Below are positions 1 to 5,299 of a DNA stretch of 5,299 bases, piece by piece (the first letter of the stretch is position 1; every line of letters starts with the position of its first letter). The notes under the pieces are model-generated. The model saw only the letters and a program-made list of their open reading frames with translations. It was not told where the DNA came from and did not search any database. The translations under genes were made by a program, and so were the position numbers. The DNA is taken from assembly GCA_035280245.1 (NCBI GenBank), contig DATEGF010000026.1, positions 1-5,299 on the forward strand, read 5' to 3'. The stretch comes from DASZHJ01 sp035280245. Lineage in GTDB: Bacteria > Pseudomonadota > Alphaproteobacteria > ATCC43930 > CGMCC-115725.

Positions 1-297
1 GGCGAGCCCGATGGTCAGCACGCGCGAGGCCGGCGCGGCCGCGGCGCCGGTCCTGCGCTCGGTAGCGTCGTCGGCTGCGAGCAGCCGGCGCTCGACCTCG
101 AGGCGGGCGGAGGCCGCTTCCGCCGGCGTGAGCACACCGCGCTCGACGTCGCGGCCGATCTCCTTGAGCTGGTCGCGATAGACCGCTCGGTCATAGGCCG
201 CGCGGGTGAGCGATCGGTGCCCGGTTGCCGCGAGCGGCCAGATCACCAGTGCCACCACCAGCGCCGCCAGTACCGCGAAGACCAGCCAGACCAGCAT
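1..297 (-). CDS. ccmI: CcmI, cytochrome c biogenesis apocytochrome chaperone (N-terminal part, cut by window edge)
   Basis: I translated the frame opening at the ATG at 297-295; it stays open for 99 codons to the window edge, so the 3' part is missing. The product begins with a membrane segment (about residues 2-20). A charged, probably coiled-coil cytoplasmic stretch follows, containing YRDQLKEIGRD at 40-50, GVLTPAEA at 54-61 and RLEVERRLL at 65-73. This is the characteristic CcmI/CycH N-terminal pattern. A second hydrophobic segment seems to start near residue 92. In known CcmI proteins the missing part is a periplasmic TPR domain that binds the C-terminus of apocytochrome c and presents it to the CcmF-CcmH ligase. 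The start overlaps the ccmH stop by one base (TGATG) and has a good Shine-Dalgarno, so coupling to ccmH is likely. The partner expected for a short CcmH is exactly this separate CcmI. The identification is confident; completeness cannot be judged. Confidence 0.9.
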   Translation of the reverse strand, partial: MLVWLVFAVLAALVVALVIWPLAATGHRSLTRAAYDRAVYRDQLKEIGRDVERGVLTPAEAASARLEVERRLLAADDATERRTGAAAAPASRVLTIGLA

Positions 298-761
298 CAG
301 CCGTCCTCGGCGAGCAGCTTGTCGAGCTTGCACCGCTCGTCGGCGCTGAGTGGGGCGGGGGCCTGGTGCGGCATGCGGCGAGAGCGACGGAGATAGAGCG
401 TGGCGCCGATCGCGCCCAATGCGAGCACCGCGAAGGGTCCGAACCACAGCAGATACGTGTCGGGCTTCACCGGGGGCTTCAGCAGGATGAAGTCACCGTA
501 GCGACGCACCATGAACTGGATCACCTGGGCGTCGGTGTCGCCAGCTGTGAGCCGCTCGCGGATCAACACGCGCAGGTCGTGCGCGAGATCGGCGTTGGAG
601 TCGTCGATCGATTGGTTCTGGCAGACGAGACAGCGGAGCTCGCCGCTGATCGAGCGGGCGCGCGCCTCGAGCGCGGGATCGGTAAGCCGCTCGCTGGGCT
701 CGACGGCGAGCGCGACCGCCGTCGCGAGGCTGATCAATGCGGCTAGCGTGAGCGCCTTCAT
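297..761 (-). CDS. ccmH: CcmH, short form, membrane-anchored thiol oxidoreductase of cytochrome c maturation
   Basis: This 154-residue protein has a signal peptide or N-terminal anchor (about 1-20, ending ...AVALAVEP). A periplasmic helical domain follows with the family signature LRCLVCQNQS (residues 42-51, redox cysteines C44 and C47) and the run DSNADLAHDLR (54-64). One C-terminal membrane segment (about 103-124) ends in an arginine-rich cytoplasmic boundary. In the family, CcmH works in the periplasm with CcmG to reduce the apocytochrome CXXCH cysteines, and with CcmF and CcmI in the heme ligation complex. The length fits the short CcmH type (about 150 residues) rather than the CcmH-CcmI fusion of E. 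coli. The ATG overlaps the ccmG stop by four bases (ATGA) and has a GAAGG ribosome binding site. A third cysteine, C134, lies in the C-terminal tail after the membrane segment and is not part of the redox motif. Confidence 0.96.
   Translation of the reverse strand: MKALTLAALISLATAVALAVEPSERLTDPALEARARSISGELRCLVCQNQSIDDSNADLAHDLRVLIRERLTAGDTDAQVIQFMVRRYGDFILLKPPVKPDTYLLWFGPFAVLALGAIGATLYLRRSRRMPHQAPAPLSADERCKLDKLLAEDG
304..308 (-). promoter_or_regulatory. Ribosome binding site of ccmI
   Basis: On the minus strand the bases read GAGGA, six bases before the ATG at 297. This is one of the better Shine-Dalgarno matches in the window and lies inside the last codons of ccmH. It supports the ATG that overlaps the ccmH TGA as the ccmI start. 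Confidence 0.6.
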
Positions 762-1288
762 GGACCCTTCAGCGCCTGCACCAGCGGCGCGATCTCCTTG
801 GCGACGTCCGCCGGCGTGAGCGGGCCGACGTGGCGCAAGCGGATGCGGCCGGCCTTGTCGATGACATAGGTCTCGGGCACGCCGTAGACGCCGAAGTCGA
901 TGCCGACCCGGCCATCGCGATCGGCGCCGATCCGGCTATAGGGATTGCCAAGCTCGGCGAGGAAGCGCGCGGCATCCTCCGGCTTGTCCTTATAGTTGAT
1001 GCCATAGAGCGGCACGCCGAGCTCGCGCGGCACGCTCATCAGGAGGGGATGCTCGGCCCGACAGGGCACGCACCACGAAGCGAAGAAGTTGATCAGCGCC
1101 ACCTGGCCCGCGAGCTCGCTCGTGGCGAGGCCCGGCTGGTCGCTGAGACCGGCGAGCGTGAAGGTCGGCGTCGGTTGATCGATCATCGCCGAGGGCAGGG
1201 CAGTCGGGTCGCGGCTCAGCGATAAGTAGAAATAAGCCGCAAGCGCCGCGAAGGCGACGACCGGCAGGATGTAGATCAGCCGGCGCAC
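758..1288 (-). CDS. ccmG: CcmG (DsbE-type) periplasmic thioredoxin-like protein
   Basis: This is a 176-residue membrane-tethered thioredoxin-fold protein. An N-terminal anchor spans about residues 5-24, followed by a linker and the thioredoxin domain (about 40-170). The active site WCVPC is at 72-76 (C73 and C76), preceded by the strand VALINFFAS. The cis-proline motif GVPET is at 136-140 (P138), followed by the strand YVIDKAGRI, which is typical of CcmG/DsbE. The family function is to receive electrons from CcdA or DsbD and reduce the apocytochrome heme-binding thiols, together with CcmH. The start is a GTG at 1288-1286. No in-frame ATG occurs until residue 35, inside the linker, and a stop codon lies only two codons upstream, so the GTG is well supported although only a weak GGACGA-like ribosome binding site precedes it. 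The gene sits three bases after ccmF in the same reading frame and overlaps ccmH by four bases. The length is normal for the family. Confidence 0.96.
   Translation of the reverse strand: MRRLIYILPVVAFAALAAYFYLSLSRDPTALPSAMIDQPTPTFTLAGLSDQPGLATSELAGQVALINFFASWCVPCRAEHPLLMSVPRELGVPLYGINYKDKPEDAARFLAELGNPYSRIGADRDGRVGIDFGVYGVPETYVIDKAGRIRLRHVGPLTPADVAKEIAPLVQALKGP
766..770 (-). promoter_or_regulatory. Ribosome binding site of ccmH
   Basis: On the minus strand GAAGG lies four bases before the ATG at 761, inside the last codons of ccmG. With the ATGA overlap it supports both the chosen ccmH start and translational coupling to ccmG. Confidence 0.5.
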
Positions 1289-1291
1289 GGC

Positions 1292-3274
1292 TCAGTCGTC
1301 CGCGCTGGCGCCGGCGGCCACGCGGGTCCGGCGTACGGCAGCGCCCACGCGCCAGCGCCGGTCGGAAAGGCTCATGAGCCCGCCCAGCGCCATCACGCCG
1401 CAGCCGAGCCAGATCCAGGGCACCAGCGGCTTCTGAAAGACGCGCAAGGTCCAGGCACCCTTGCCGTCGCCGTCGGTGAGCGTGACGTAGAGATCGGAGA
1501 GCAAGTTGGTCCGGATCGCCGTGAAGGTCGTTGGCGTCCGCTGCACCGTGAAGAAGCGCTTCTCCGGGTACATCACGGTGACGGGCGCGCCGTTGCGAGT
1601 GACCGTGACCGTTCCGCGATCCGCCGTGTAGTTCGGGCCCTCGACGGACTCGACCTTATCGAGGCGCAGGTCGTAGCCCGCGATCGCCACGCTGTCGCCG
1701 GGATGCACGAGCTCGATGCGCTCGCTCTCCCAGGCCGAGGCGGCGATTCCCGCGACCGTCACGGCGACGCCGAGGTGCGCGAGCGTCATGCCATAGGTGG
1801 CCCGGGGCAGATGGCGCGCGCGCGCGAGTGTGTCCTTGAGCGGTGCCCGGAGAAGCTGCACGCGCTCCGACCACTCGACCAGACTGCCGGAGGCAATCCA
1901 AGCGGCAAGGCCGAGCCCTAGCGTCGCCAGCACGGCTGCGGGATTCACGAGCAGGAACAACGCGAGGACGACCGCGATCGCGGCGCCGGCGGCGACGAGC
2001 AAGCGCTGCGACGCTGCGAGTAAGTCGCCGCGTTTCCAGCCGAGAAGTGGCCCGAACGGAATCGCGATCAGCAGCGGCACCATGAGGGGCACGAAGGTTC
2101 GATCGAAGAACGGGTGGCCGACGGAGACCTTCTCGCCGAACATCGCATCGAGGAAAAGCGGATAGAGCGTGCCGATGAAGACGGTGGCGCACCCGGTGGC
2201 GAGCAGCAGGTTGTTCAGCACCAGCGCGCCCTCGCGCGAGATCGGCGCGAAGAGCCCGCCACCCTGCAGCGACGGCGCGCGGATTGCGTAGAGGATGAGC
2301 GGGCCGCCGATCGCGATCACCAGGAGCAAGAGGATGAAGGCGCCGCGCGCGGGGTCGAGCGCGAAGGCATGCACGGAGGTCAGCACGCCCGAGCGCACCA
2401 GGAAGGTGCCGACGAGCGAGAGCGCGAAGGTGACGATCGCCAGCAAGATGGTCCAGGTCTTGAGCGCGTCGCGCTTCTCCACGACGATCGCGGAGTGGAG
2501 GAGGGCGGTGCCCGCGAGCCAGGGCATGAACGACGCGTTCTCCACGGGATCCCAGTACCACCAACCGCCCCAGCCCAGCGTGTAATAGGCCCACCAGCTC
2601 CCGAGCGCGATCCCGATGGTGAGCGCGCACCAAGCAGCGAGCGTCCACGGCCTGACCCAGCGCGCCCAGGCCGCGTCGACCCGGCCCTCGATGAGCGCCG
2701 CCACGGCGAAGGAGAACGACACGGAGAATCCGACATAGCCCAAGTAGAGGAACGGCGGATGGATGGCGAGGCCCAGGTCCTGCAGGATCGGGTTCATGCC
2801 GTTGCCGTCGGGCGGCGCCGGCGAGACGCGCAGGAACGGGTTCGAGGTGAAGAGGATGAAGGCGAAGAACCCCGCACCGATCATGCCCTGCACCGCGAGC
2901 ACGCGGGCGCGCAGGTCCGGCGGCAAGCTCGTGCCGAACCACGCCACCGCCGCGCCGAAGAGCGTCAGGATCAGCACCCACAGCACCATCGACCCCTCGT
3001 GGTTCGACCACACGCCCGTGATCTTGTAGAGGAGCGGCTTGGTCGAGTGGCTGTTGTCCATCACCGTTGCCAGCGAAAAGTCCGAGGTGACATAGCCGTG
3101 GGCGAGCGCCACAAAAGCGAGCGCCACCAGCGCGAATTGGCCGATCGCCGTGCTGCCGCCCAGCGCCATCAGCGCGGCCTCGCCGCGCGCCGCGCCATAG
3201 AGCGGCACGATCGCCTGCACGATCGCGAGCACCAGCGCGAGCGCGAGGGCGAAGTGGCCGAGCTCGGCGATCAT
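1292..3274 (-). CDS. ccmF: CcmF, heme lyase (cytochrome c synthetase) integral membrane subunit
   Basis: This is a 660-residue polytopic inner-membrane protein of the heme-handling protein (WWD) family. The WWD motif GWGGWWYWDPVEN is at about 234-246, in a periplasmic loop. The four histidines expected for heme binding are all present: H172 (in IHPPFLYLGY), H260 (in ALLHSAIV), H302 (in TSVHAFALD) and H500 (in TLAHLG). They match the E. coli residues H173, H261, H303 and H491. Other conserved stretches are VWSNHEGSM (88-96) and FLVRSGVLTSVH (291-302). A periplasmic beta-rich domain (about 515-612) precedes the last membrane segment (about 617-636). CcmF takes heme from holo-CcmE and attaches it to apocytochrome c with CcmH and CcmI. 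I chose the ATG at 3274 because the protein then begins MIAELGHFAL, as in the family, and overlaps the ccmE stop as ATGA. An upstream in-frame start at 3316 would add 14 polar residues. The length is typical and I see no frameshift or split. Confidence 0.97.
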   Translation of the reverse strand: MIAELGHFALALALVLAIVQAIVPLYGAARGEAALMALGGSTAIGQFALVALAFVALAHGYVTSDFSLATVMDNSHSTKPLLYKITGVWSNHEGSMVLWVLILTLFGAAVAWFGTSLPPDLRARVLAVQGMIGAGFFAFILFTSNPFLRVSPAPPDGNGMNPILQDLGLAIHPPFLYLGYVGFSVSFSFAVAALIEGRVDAAWARWVRPWTLAAWCALTIGIALGSWWAYYTLGWGGWWYWDPVENASFMPWLAGTALLHSAIVVEKRDALKTWTILLAIVTFALSLVGTFLVRSGVLTSVHAFALDPARGAFILLLLVIAIGGPLILYAIRAPSLQGGGLFAPISREGALVLNNLLLATGCATVFIGTLYPLFLDAMFGEKVSVGHPFFDRTFVPLMVPLLIAIPFGPLLGWKRGDLLAASQRLLVAAGAAIAVVLALFLLVNPAAVLATLGLGLAAWIASGSLVEWSERVQLLRAPLKDTLARARHLPRATYGMTLAHLGVAVTVAGIAASAWESERIELVHPGDSVAIAGYDLRLDKVESVEGPNYTADRGTVTVTRNGAPVTVMYPEKRFFTVQRTPTTFTAIRTNLLSDLYVTLTDGDGKGAWTLRVFQKPLVPWIWLGCGVMALGGLMSLSDRRWRVGAAVRRTRVAAGASADD

Positions 3275-3738
3275 GGCTTGGACGCGGTCGCGGCCGGCGG
3301 GTGCTCGCCCTGCCAATGGCCCGCCTTCTTGAGGGCATCGGCCACTTCCGGCGGCATGTAGCGCTCGTCGTGCTTCGCCAGCACCGTGTCGGCCTTGAAA
3401 ATACCGTCCCTGCCGAGCGCGCCCTCCACCACTACGCCCTGGCCTTCCCGGAACAGGTCCGGCAGCACGCCGCTGAAGACCACCGGCACGTCCTTGCTAC
3501 CGTCGGTCACCTTGAAATCGATGGTGCGACCGTCGGCTTGGCGGGCAACGCTGCCGGTCTCGACCAGACCGCCGAGCCTGAGGCGCCGCGTCTCCGACGC
3601 GCCCCTGGCTGCGAGGTCGCTCGGGCTCATGAAGAAGACGAGATTGTCATTGAACGCGAACAGCACCAGCGCGCTCGCGACGCCCAGCAGGCCGAGGCCC
3701 AGCAGCACCACCAGGAGACGCTTGCGCTTGCGGGTCAT
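3271..3738 (-). CDS. ccmE: CcmE, periplasmic heme chaperone
   Basis: This is a 155-residue protein with a short basic cytoplasmic start (MTRKRKR), one membrane anchor (about 8-28) and a periplasmic OB-fold domain (about 45-120). The family features are FFMSPSDL (35-42), RLGGLVETGSV (54-64) and DLFREGQGVVVEG (94-106). The heme-attachment motif HDERYMPPEV starts at residue 123. H123 corresponds to the histidine that covalently binds heme (H130 in E. coli), and Y127 is the conserved axial ligand. This is the HXXXY type, not the rarer CXXXY variant. CcmE receives heme at CcmC/CcmD and passes it to CcmF. A flexible tail rich in proline, alanine and histidine (from about 140) follows, as usual. The ATG lies 12 bases after the ccmD stop, with no clear Shine-Dalgarno in front of it. 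The 3' end overlaps ccmF by four bases. Confidence 0.97.
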   Translation of the reverse strand: MTRKRKRLLVVLLGLGLLGVASALVLFAFNDNLVFFMSPSDLAARGASETRRLRLGGLVETGSVARQADGRTIDFKVTDGSKDVPVVFSGVLPDLFREGQGVVVEGALGRDGIFKADTVLAKHDERYMPPEVADALKKAGHWQGEHPPAATASKP

Positions 3739-3750
3739 CGATGCCGGAGC

Positions 3751-3918
3751 TCAGCGGCGCCTCTGCGGCCGCGTCGCCTCGATCGCCGACCACAGGGTCT
3801 GCTGTCGGCGCCACGCGCGGTAGGACTGCAGCGCCATTCCGCCGAGCACGAGGACCGCGATCCCATAGGCAGGCCAGACGAATTGCGCGTAGCCGCCCAT
3901 GGCGAGGAATTGATTCAT
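3751..3918 (-). CDS. ccmD: CcmD, small membrane protein of the CcmC-CcmE complex
   Basis: This small gene encodes 55 residues starting MNQFLAMGGYAQFVWPAYG. The segment GGYAQFVWPAYG, followed by one membrane helix (about 16-32) and a basic stretch (SYRAWRRQQ, 32-40), is the usual alphaproteobacterial CcmD pattern. It can be missed because a longer frame in the same phase opens upstream through ccmC; that upstream part is a shadow. The real ATG at 3918 overlaps the ccmC TGA as ATGA. In the family, CcmD binds CcmC and CcmE and is needed, with CcmAB, to release holo-CcmE from CcmC. Its position between ccmC and ccmE is canonical. The tail (ATRPQRRR) is short and basic. A perfect GC palindrome lies 12 bases upstream of the start in place of a clear ribosome binding site, so translation probably depends on coupling to ccmC. 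Confidence 0.93.
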   Translation of the reverse strand: MNQFLAMGGYAQFVWPAYGIAVLVLGGMALQSYRAWRRQQTLWSAIEATRPQRRR

Positions 3919-4679
3919 GTGACCGTGCCCGCGGCCGCGCGGCCGCTGCGCGGCTCCGCCGTCGGCTCGCTCTCGCCAAGCTGAGCGGCACGCACGCGGC
4001 TCGCGACGATCGCCGTGCGCATGCGGAGCAAGAGCAGCACTGCGAAGTAGAGCATGAAGGCGACGGCCATCACCAGGAGCGGCACCAGCATCGATGTGTC
4101 GACCGTGGGGCCGCCGATGCGGAAGACGCTCGCCGGCTGATGCAGCGTGTTCCACCAATCGACCGAGAATTTGATGATCGGGAGGTTGACCACGCCGACG
4201 AGCGCCAGCACCGCGCCTGCCTGCGCGCCGCGGGTCGGATCGTCGAAGCCGTTCACGACGGCGATGTAGCCGACATAGAGGAAGAACAGCACCAGCACCG
4301 AGGTGAGCCGCGCGTCCCAAACCCACCAGGTTCCCCACATCGGCTCGCCCCAGAGTGATCCCGTGGCGAGGCAGAGGAGCGTGAACCCGGCGCCCAGCGG
4401 CGCCGCTGCCTGCGCCGCGATGTCCGCGAGCGGATGCCGCCAGATCAGTGCCACCGCGCTCGCGAGCGCCAGGAACCCGTAGACGAAGCTCGCCATCCAC
4501 GCGGCCGGTACGTGCACGAACATGATCCGCACGGCCTCGCCTTGCTGATAATCGGGCGGCGCCACGACGAGCGCGAGGTAGAGCCCGATCGCAAGCCCGA
4601 TCGTGGCACCCGCACCGCACCAGGGCATGATCGCTCCGGAGAGGCGCATGAACCGGCCAGGATTGGCAAAGCGCTGCAT
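3915..4679 (-). CDS. ccmC: CcmC, heme transfer protein loading CcmE
   Basis: This 254-residue inner-membrane protein has about six membrane helices (near 24-40, 58-80, 93-110, 125-143, 153-169 and 198-219). The WWD motif is seen as WGTWWVWD at 115-122. The two heme-ligating histidines are present: H56 (in MFVHVPAAW) and H180 (in WWNTLHQPAS), matching H60 and H184 of E. coli CcmC. CcmC binds heme at its periplasmic WWD domain and attaches it to CcmE; CcmD and the CcmAB ATPase then release the loaded chaperone. The ATG at 4679 is preceded by a well-placed AGAAGG. The gene is set off from ccmB by 61 bases, the only gap of that size here. About 33 residues after the last helix (222-254) are polar and alanine-, glycine- and serine-rich, ending GRAAAGTVT. 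This cytoplasmic tail looks poorly conserved. The stop overlaps the ccmD start by four bases. Confidence 0.97.
   Translation of the reverse strand: MQRFANPGRFMRLSGAIMPWCGAGATIGLAIGLYLALVVAPPDYQQGEAVRIMFVHVPAAWMASFVYGFLALASAVALIWRHPLADIAAQAAAPLGAGFTLLCLATGSLWGEPMWGTWWVWDARLTSVLVLFFLYVGYIAVVNGFDDPTRGAQAGAVLALVGVVNLPIIKFSVDWWNTLHQPASVFRIGGPTVDTSMLVPLLVMAVAFMLYFAVLLLLRMRTAIVASRVRAAQLGESEPTAEPRSGRAAAGTVT
3931..3946. repeat. Perfect 16-bp GC palindrome at the end of ccmC
   Basis: The sequence is GCGGCCGC repeated twice in tandem. The 8-mer is its own reverse complement, so the whole 16 bp is also a perfect palindrome. It lies inside the last codons of ccmC (the GRAAAG part of the tail) and ends 12 bases before the ccmD ATG on the transcribed strand. 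In mRNA it could form a short, very stable GC stem near the ccmD ribosome-binding region. No T-run follows, so it is not a standard terminator. It may equally be a by-product of GC-rich alanine and arginine codons. Confidence 0.5.
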
Positions 4680-4684
4680 TTCAG

Positions 4685-4690
4685 CCTTCT
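4685..4690 (-). promoter_or_regulatory. Ribosome binding site of ccmC
   Basis: On the minus strand AGAAGG lies five bases before the ATG at 4679. It is a good Shine-Dalgarno match and fixes the ccmC start. Because ccmC is separated from ccmB, it must initiate independently, which fits its site being stronger than those in front of ccmD and ccmE. Confidence 0.65.
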
Positions 4691-4697
4691 AACGCAA

Positions 4698-4727
4698 TCG
4701 GTCCCAGGTGTCAGGTGATGTCACCGA
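4698..4727. repeat. Small inverted repeats in the ccmB-ccmC gap
   Basis: The 61-bp gap (4680-4740) holds a 12-bp interrupted palindrome, GGTGA-TG-TCACC, at 4714-4725. A wider pair, TCGGT (4698-4702) and ACCGA (4723-4727), overlaps it, so the two pairings are mutually exclusive in RNA. On the minus strand TGACA also occurs twice, spaced ten bases start to start. No U-run follows, so this is not a convincing terminator. It could be a weak RNA structure, an operator half-site pair, or chance. Confidence 0.3.
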
Positions 4728-4740
4728 GACTTGATGGGGT

Positions 4741-5299
4741 CTATTCCAGCGCGGGGCGAAGTGCCGCAGCCGCCGCCCACGGCGCCAAGGGCAAAGCCGC
4801 CAGGAACAGGGCGGTCAGGATCAGCAGGTGGGGCCGGATCGCGAAGCCCGCAACCGCCTGGTCAACCGCGAGGACGCCGAAGATCAGCACGGGGATATAG
4901 AGCGGCAGCACCAGCAGCGAGAGCAGCACGCCCGCCCGCCGCGCGCCCAGCGAGAGCGCGGCCCCGATGGCGCCCACCAGGCTGAGGCTCGGCGTGCCCA
5001 GCGCCATCGCGAGGATCAGCGGTAAGTAGCCGGGTCCCTCCAGCTGCAGGAGCGCCGCCAGCGCCGGCGCCACCACGACCAGCGGCAGCCCCGTGGTGAG
5101 CCAATGGGCGAGGCATTTCGCGAGCACCGCCGCCTCGAGCGGCAAGGGCGCCAGCGCGATCACCTCGAGGCTGCCGTCCTCGTAATCCTGCTGGAAGAGG
5201 CGATCGAGGGAGAGCAGCGCCGCGAGCAGCGCCGTCACCCAGACGACGCCCGAGGCGATGCGGGCGAGGAGCTGCGGCTCAGGCCCCACCCCGAACGGA
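4741..5299 (-). CDS. ccmB: CcmB, heme-exporter-type ABC transporter permease (5' end cut by window edge)
   Basis: The frame runs in from the right edge and ends with TAG at 4743-4741, leaving about 186 codons. Family members have about 220 residues, so roughly the first 35 are missing. The first visible residues are PFGVGPEPQLL, a conserved CcmB segment. The GTG at 5289 is therefore an internal valine codon and not a start. Counting from that valine, the hallmark FQQDYEDGSLE is at about 32-42 and LGTP at about 97-100. RAGVLLSLLVLPLYIPVLIFG (split here as RAGVLLSLLVLP and LYIPVLIFG) spans about 118-138. Membrane helices lie near 13-29, 60-82, 88-113, 119-140 and 153-176. CcmB forms an ABC complex with CcmA that uses ATP to release holo-CcmE from CcmC/CcmD. 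Direct heme export by it is no longer the favoured view. ccmA is expected just outside the window. This is the only gene here ending in TAG rather than TGA. Confidence 0.95.
   Translation of the reverse strand, partial: PFGVGPEPQLLARIASGVVWVTALLAALLSLDRLFQQDYEDGSLEVIALAPLPLEAAVLAKCLAHWLTTGLPLVVVAPALAALLQLEGPGYLPLILAMALGTPSLSLVGAIGAALSLGARRAGVLLSLLVLPLYIPVLIFGVLAVDQAVAGFAIRPHLLILTALFLAALPLAPWAAAAALRPALE

Noticed and set aside
3275..3316. An upstream start for ccmF that adds 14 residues
   Set aside because: The extra residues are polar and arginine-rich and lie wholly inside ccmE. The ATG at 3274 gives the family-like N-terminus and the ATGA overlap seen at other junctions of this operon.
1656..3338. 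A 560-codon open frame on the minus strand, in another phase of ccmF
   Set aside because: It is an arginine- and alanine-rich out-of-phase reading of ccmF. The long open stretch is caused by high GC content, and all CcmF motifs are in the other phase.
2114..3361. A 415-codon open frame on the plus strand, opposite ccmF and the end of ccmE
   Set aside because: It lies antisense to a gene with full family motifs. Its product is a run of Arg, Glu, His and Asp without a recognisable domain, as expected for the complementary frame of a GC-rich membrane protein gene.
3301..3984. A 227-codon plus-strand frame opposite ccmE, ccmD and the end of ccmC
   Set aside because: It is antisense to three identified genes, has no recognisable domain, and has the His/Arg/Glu-rich composition of a GC shadow frame.
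3751..4620. A 289-residue frame covering ccmC and ccmD in the ccmD phase
   Set aside because: Only the last 55 codons (from 3918) look like a protein, namely CcmD. The upstream part is an arginine-rich shadow of ccmC.
4714..4725. A rho-independent terminator after ccmB
   Set aside because: The stem is only four or five pairs long and no T-run follows it on the minus strand, so termination between ccmB and ccmC is not supported.
5287..5289. A GTG at 5289 as the start of a 182-residue CcmB
   Set aside because: The frame continues upstream to the window edge with Pro-Phe-Gly, part of a conserved CcmB segment, so this is an internal valine codon of a truncated gene.
1..5299. CRISPR arrays, tRNA or rRNA genes, insertion sequences, phage or defence genes
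   Set aside because: Nearly the whole window is accounted for by ccm genes. I saw no spaced repeat array, tRNA-like cloverleaf, transposase or terminal inverted repeat.

Overview
The window is one end-to-end block of a cytochrome c maturation (Ccm, System I) operon. Every gene is on the minus strand, so transcription runs from right to left. In transcription order it holds ccmB (5' end cut by the right edge), ccmC, ccmD, ccmE, ccmF, ccmG (dsbE-type thioredoxin), ccmH and ccmI (3' end cut by the left edge). The identities rest on family signature motifs: WWD motifs and heme-ligating histidines in CcmC and CcmF, the HDERY heme-attachment motif in CcmE, WCVPC in CcmG, LRCLVCQ in CcmH, and the FQQDYEDGSLE segment in CcmB.

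Organism: the DNA is visibly GC-rich. It has a strong third-position G/C bias that opens long shadow frames on the plus strand. CcmH is the short form and CcmI is a separate gene, unlike the CcmH-CcmI fusion of E. coli. With the style of CcmC, CcmD and CcmE, this suggests an alphaproteobacterium, perhaps Rhodospirillales-like. Rhizobia usually split these genes into ccmABCDG and cycHJKL (ccmIEFH) clusters, so a rhizobium is less likely. The taxonomic call is inference.

Layout: 5299-4741 ccmB (partial); 4740-4680 the only real intergenic gap (61 bp), with a small inverted repeat, a TGACA direct repeat and the ccmC ribosome binding site; 4679-3915 ccmC; 3918-3751 ccmD; 3738-3271 ccmE; 3274-1292 ccmF; 1288-758 ccmG; 761-297 ccmH; 297-1 ccmI (partial). 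Junctions C/D, E/F and G/H are 4-nt ATGA overlaps and H/I is a 1-nt TGATG overlap. D/E and F/G are separated by 12 and 3 nt. This is the pattern of a translationally coupled operon. The gene for the ATPase subunit, ccmA, is expected just beyond the right edge.

How the genes work together: CcmB (with CcmA) and CcmC/CcmD load heme onto the periplasmic chaperone CcmE and release holo-CcmE. CcmG and CcmH keep the apocytochrome CXXCH cysteines reduced. CcmI delivers the apocytochrome, and CcmF with CcmH attaches the heme.

I found no undescribed system. The items worth a second look are small: the ccmB-ccmC gap, a perfect 16-bp GC palindrome at the end of ccmC, and ccmG lying in frame directly behind the ccmF stop codon.
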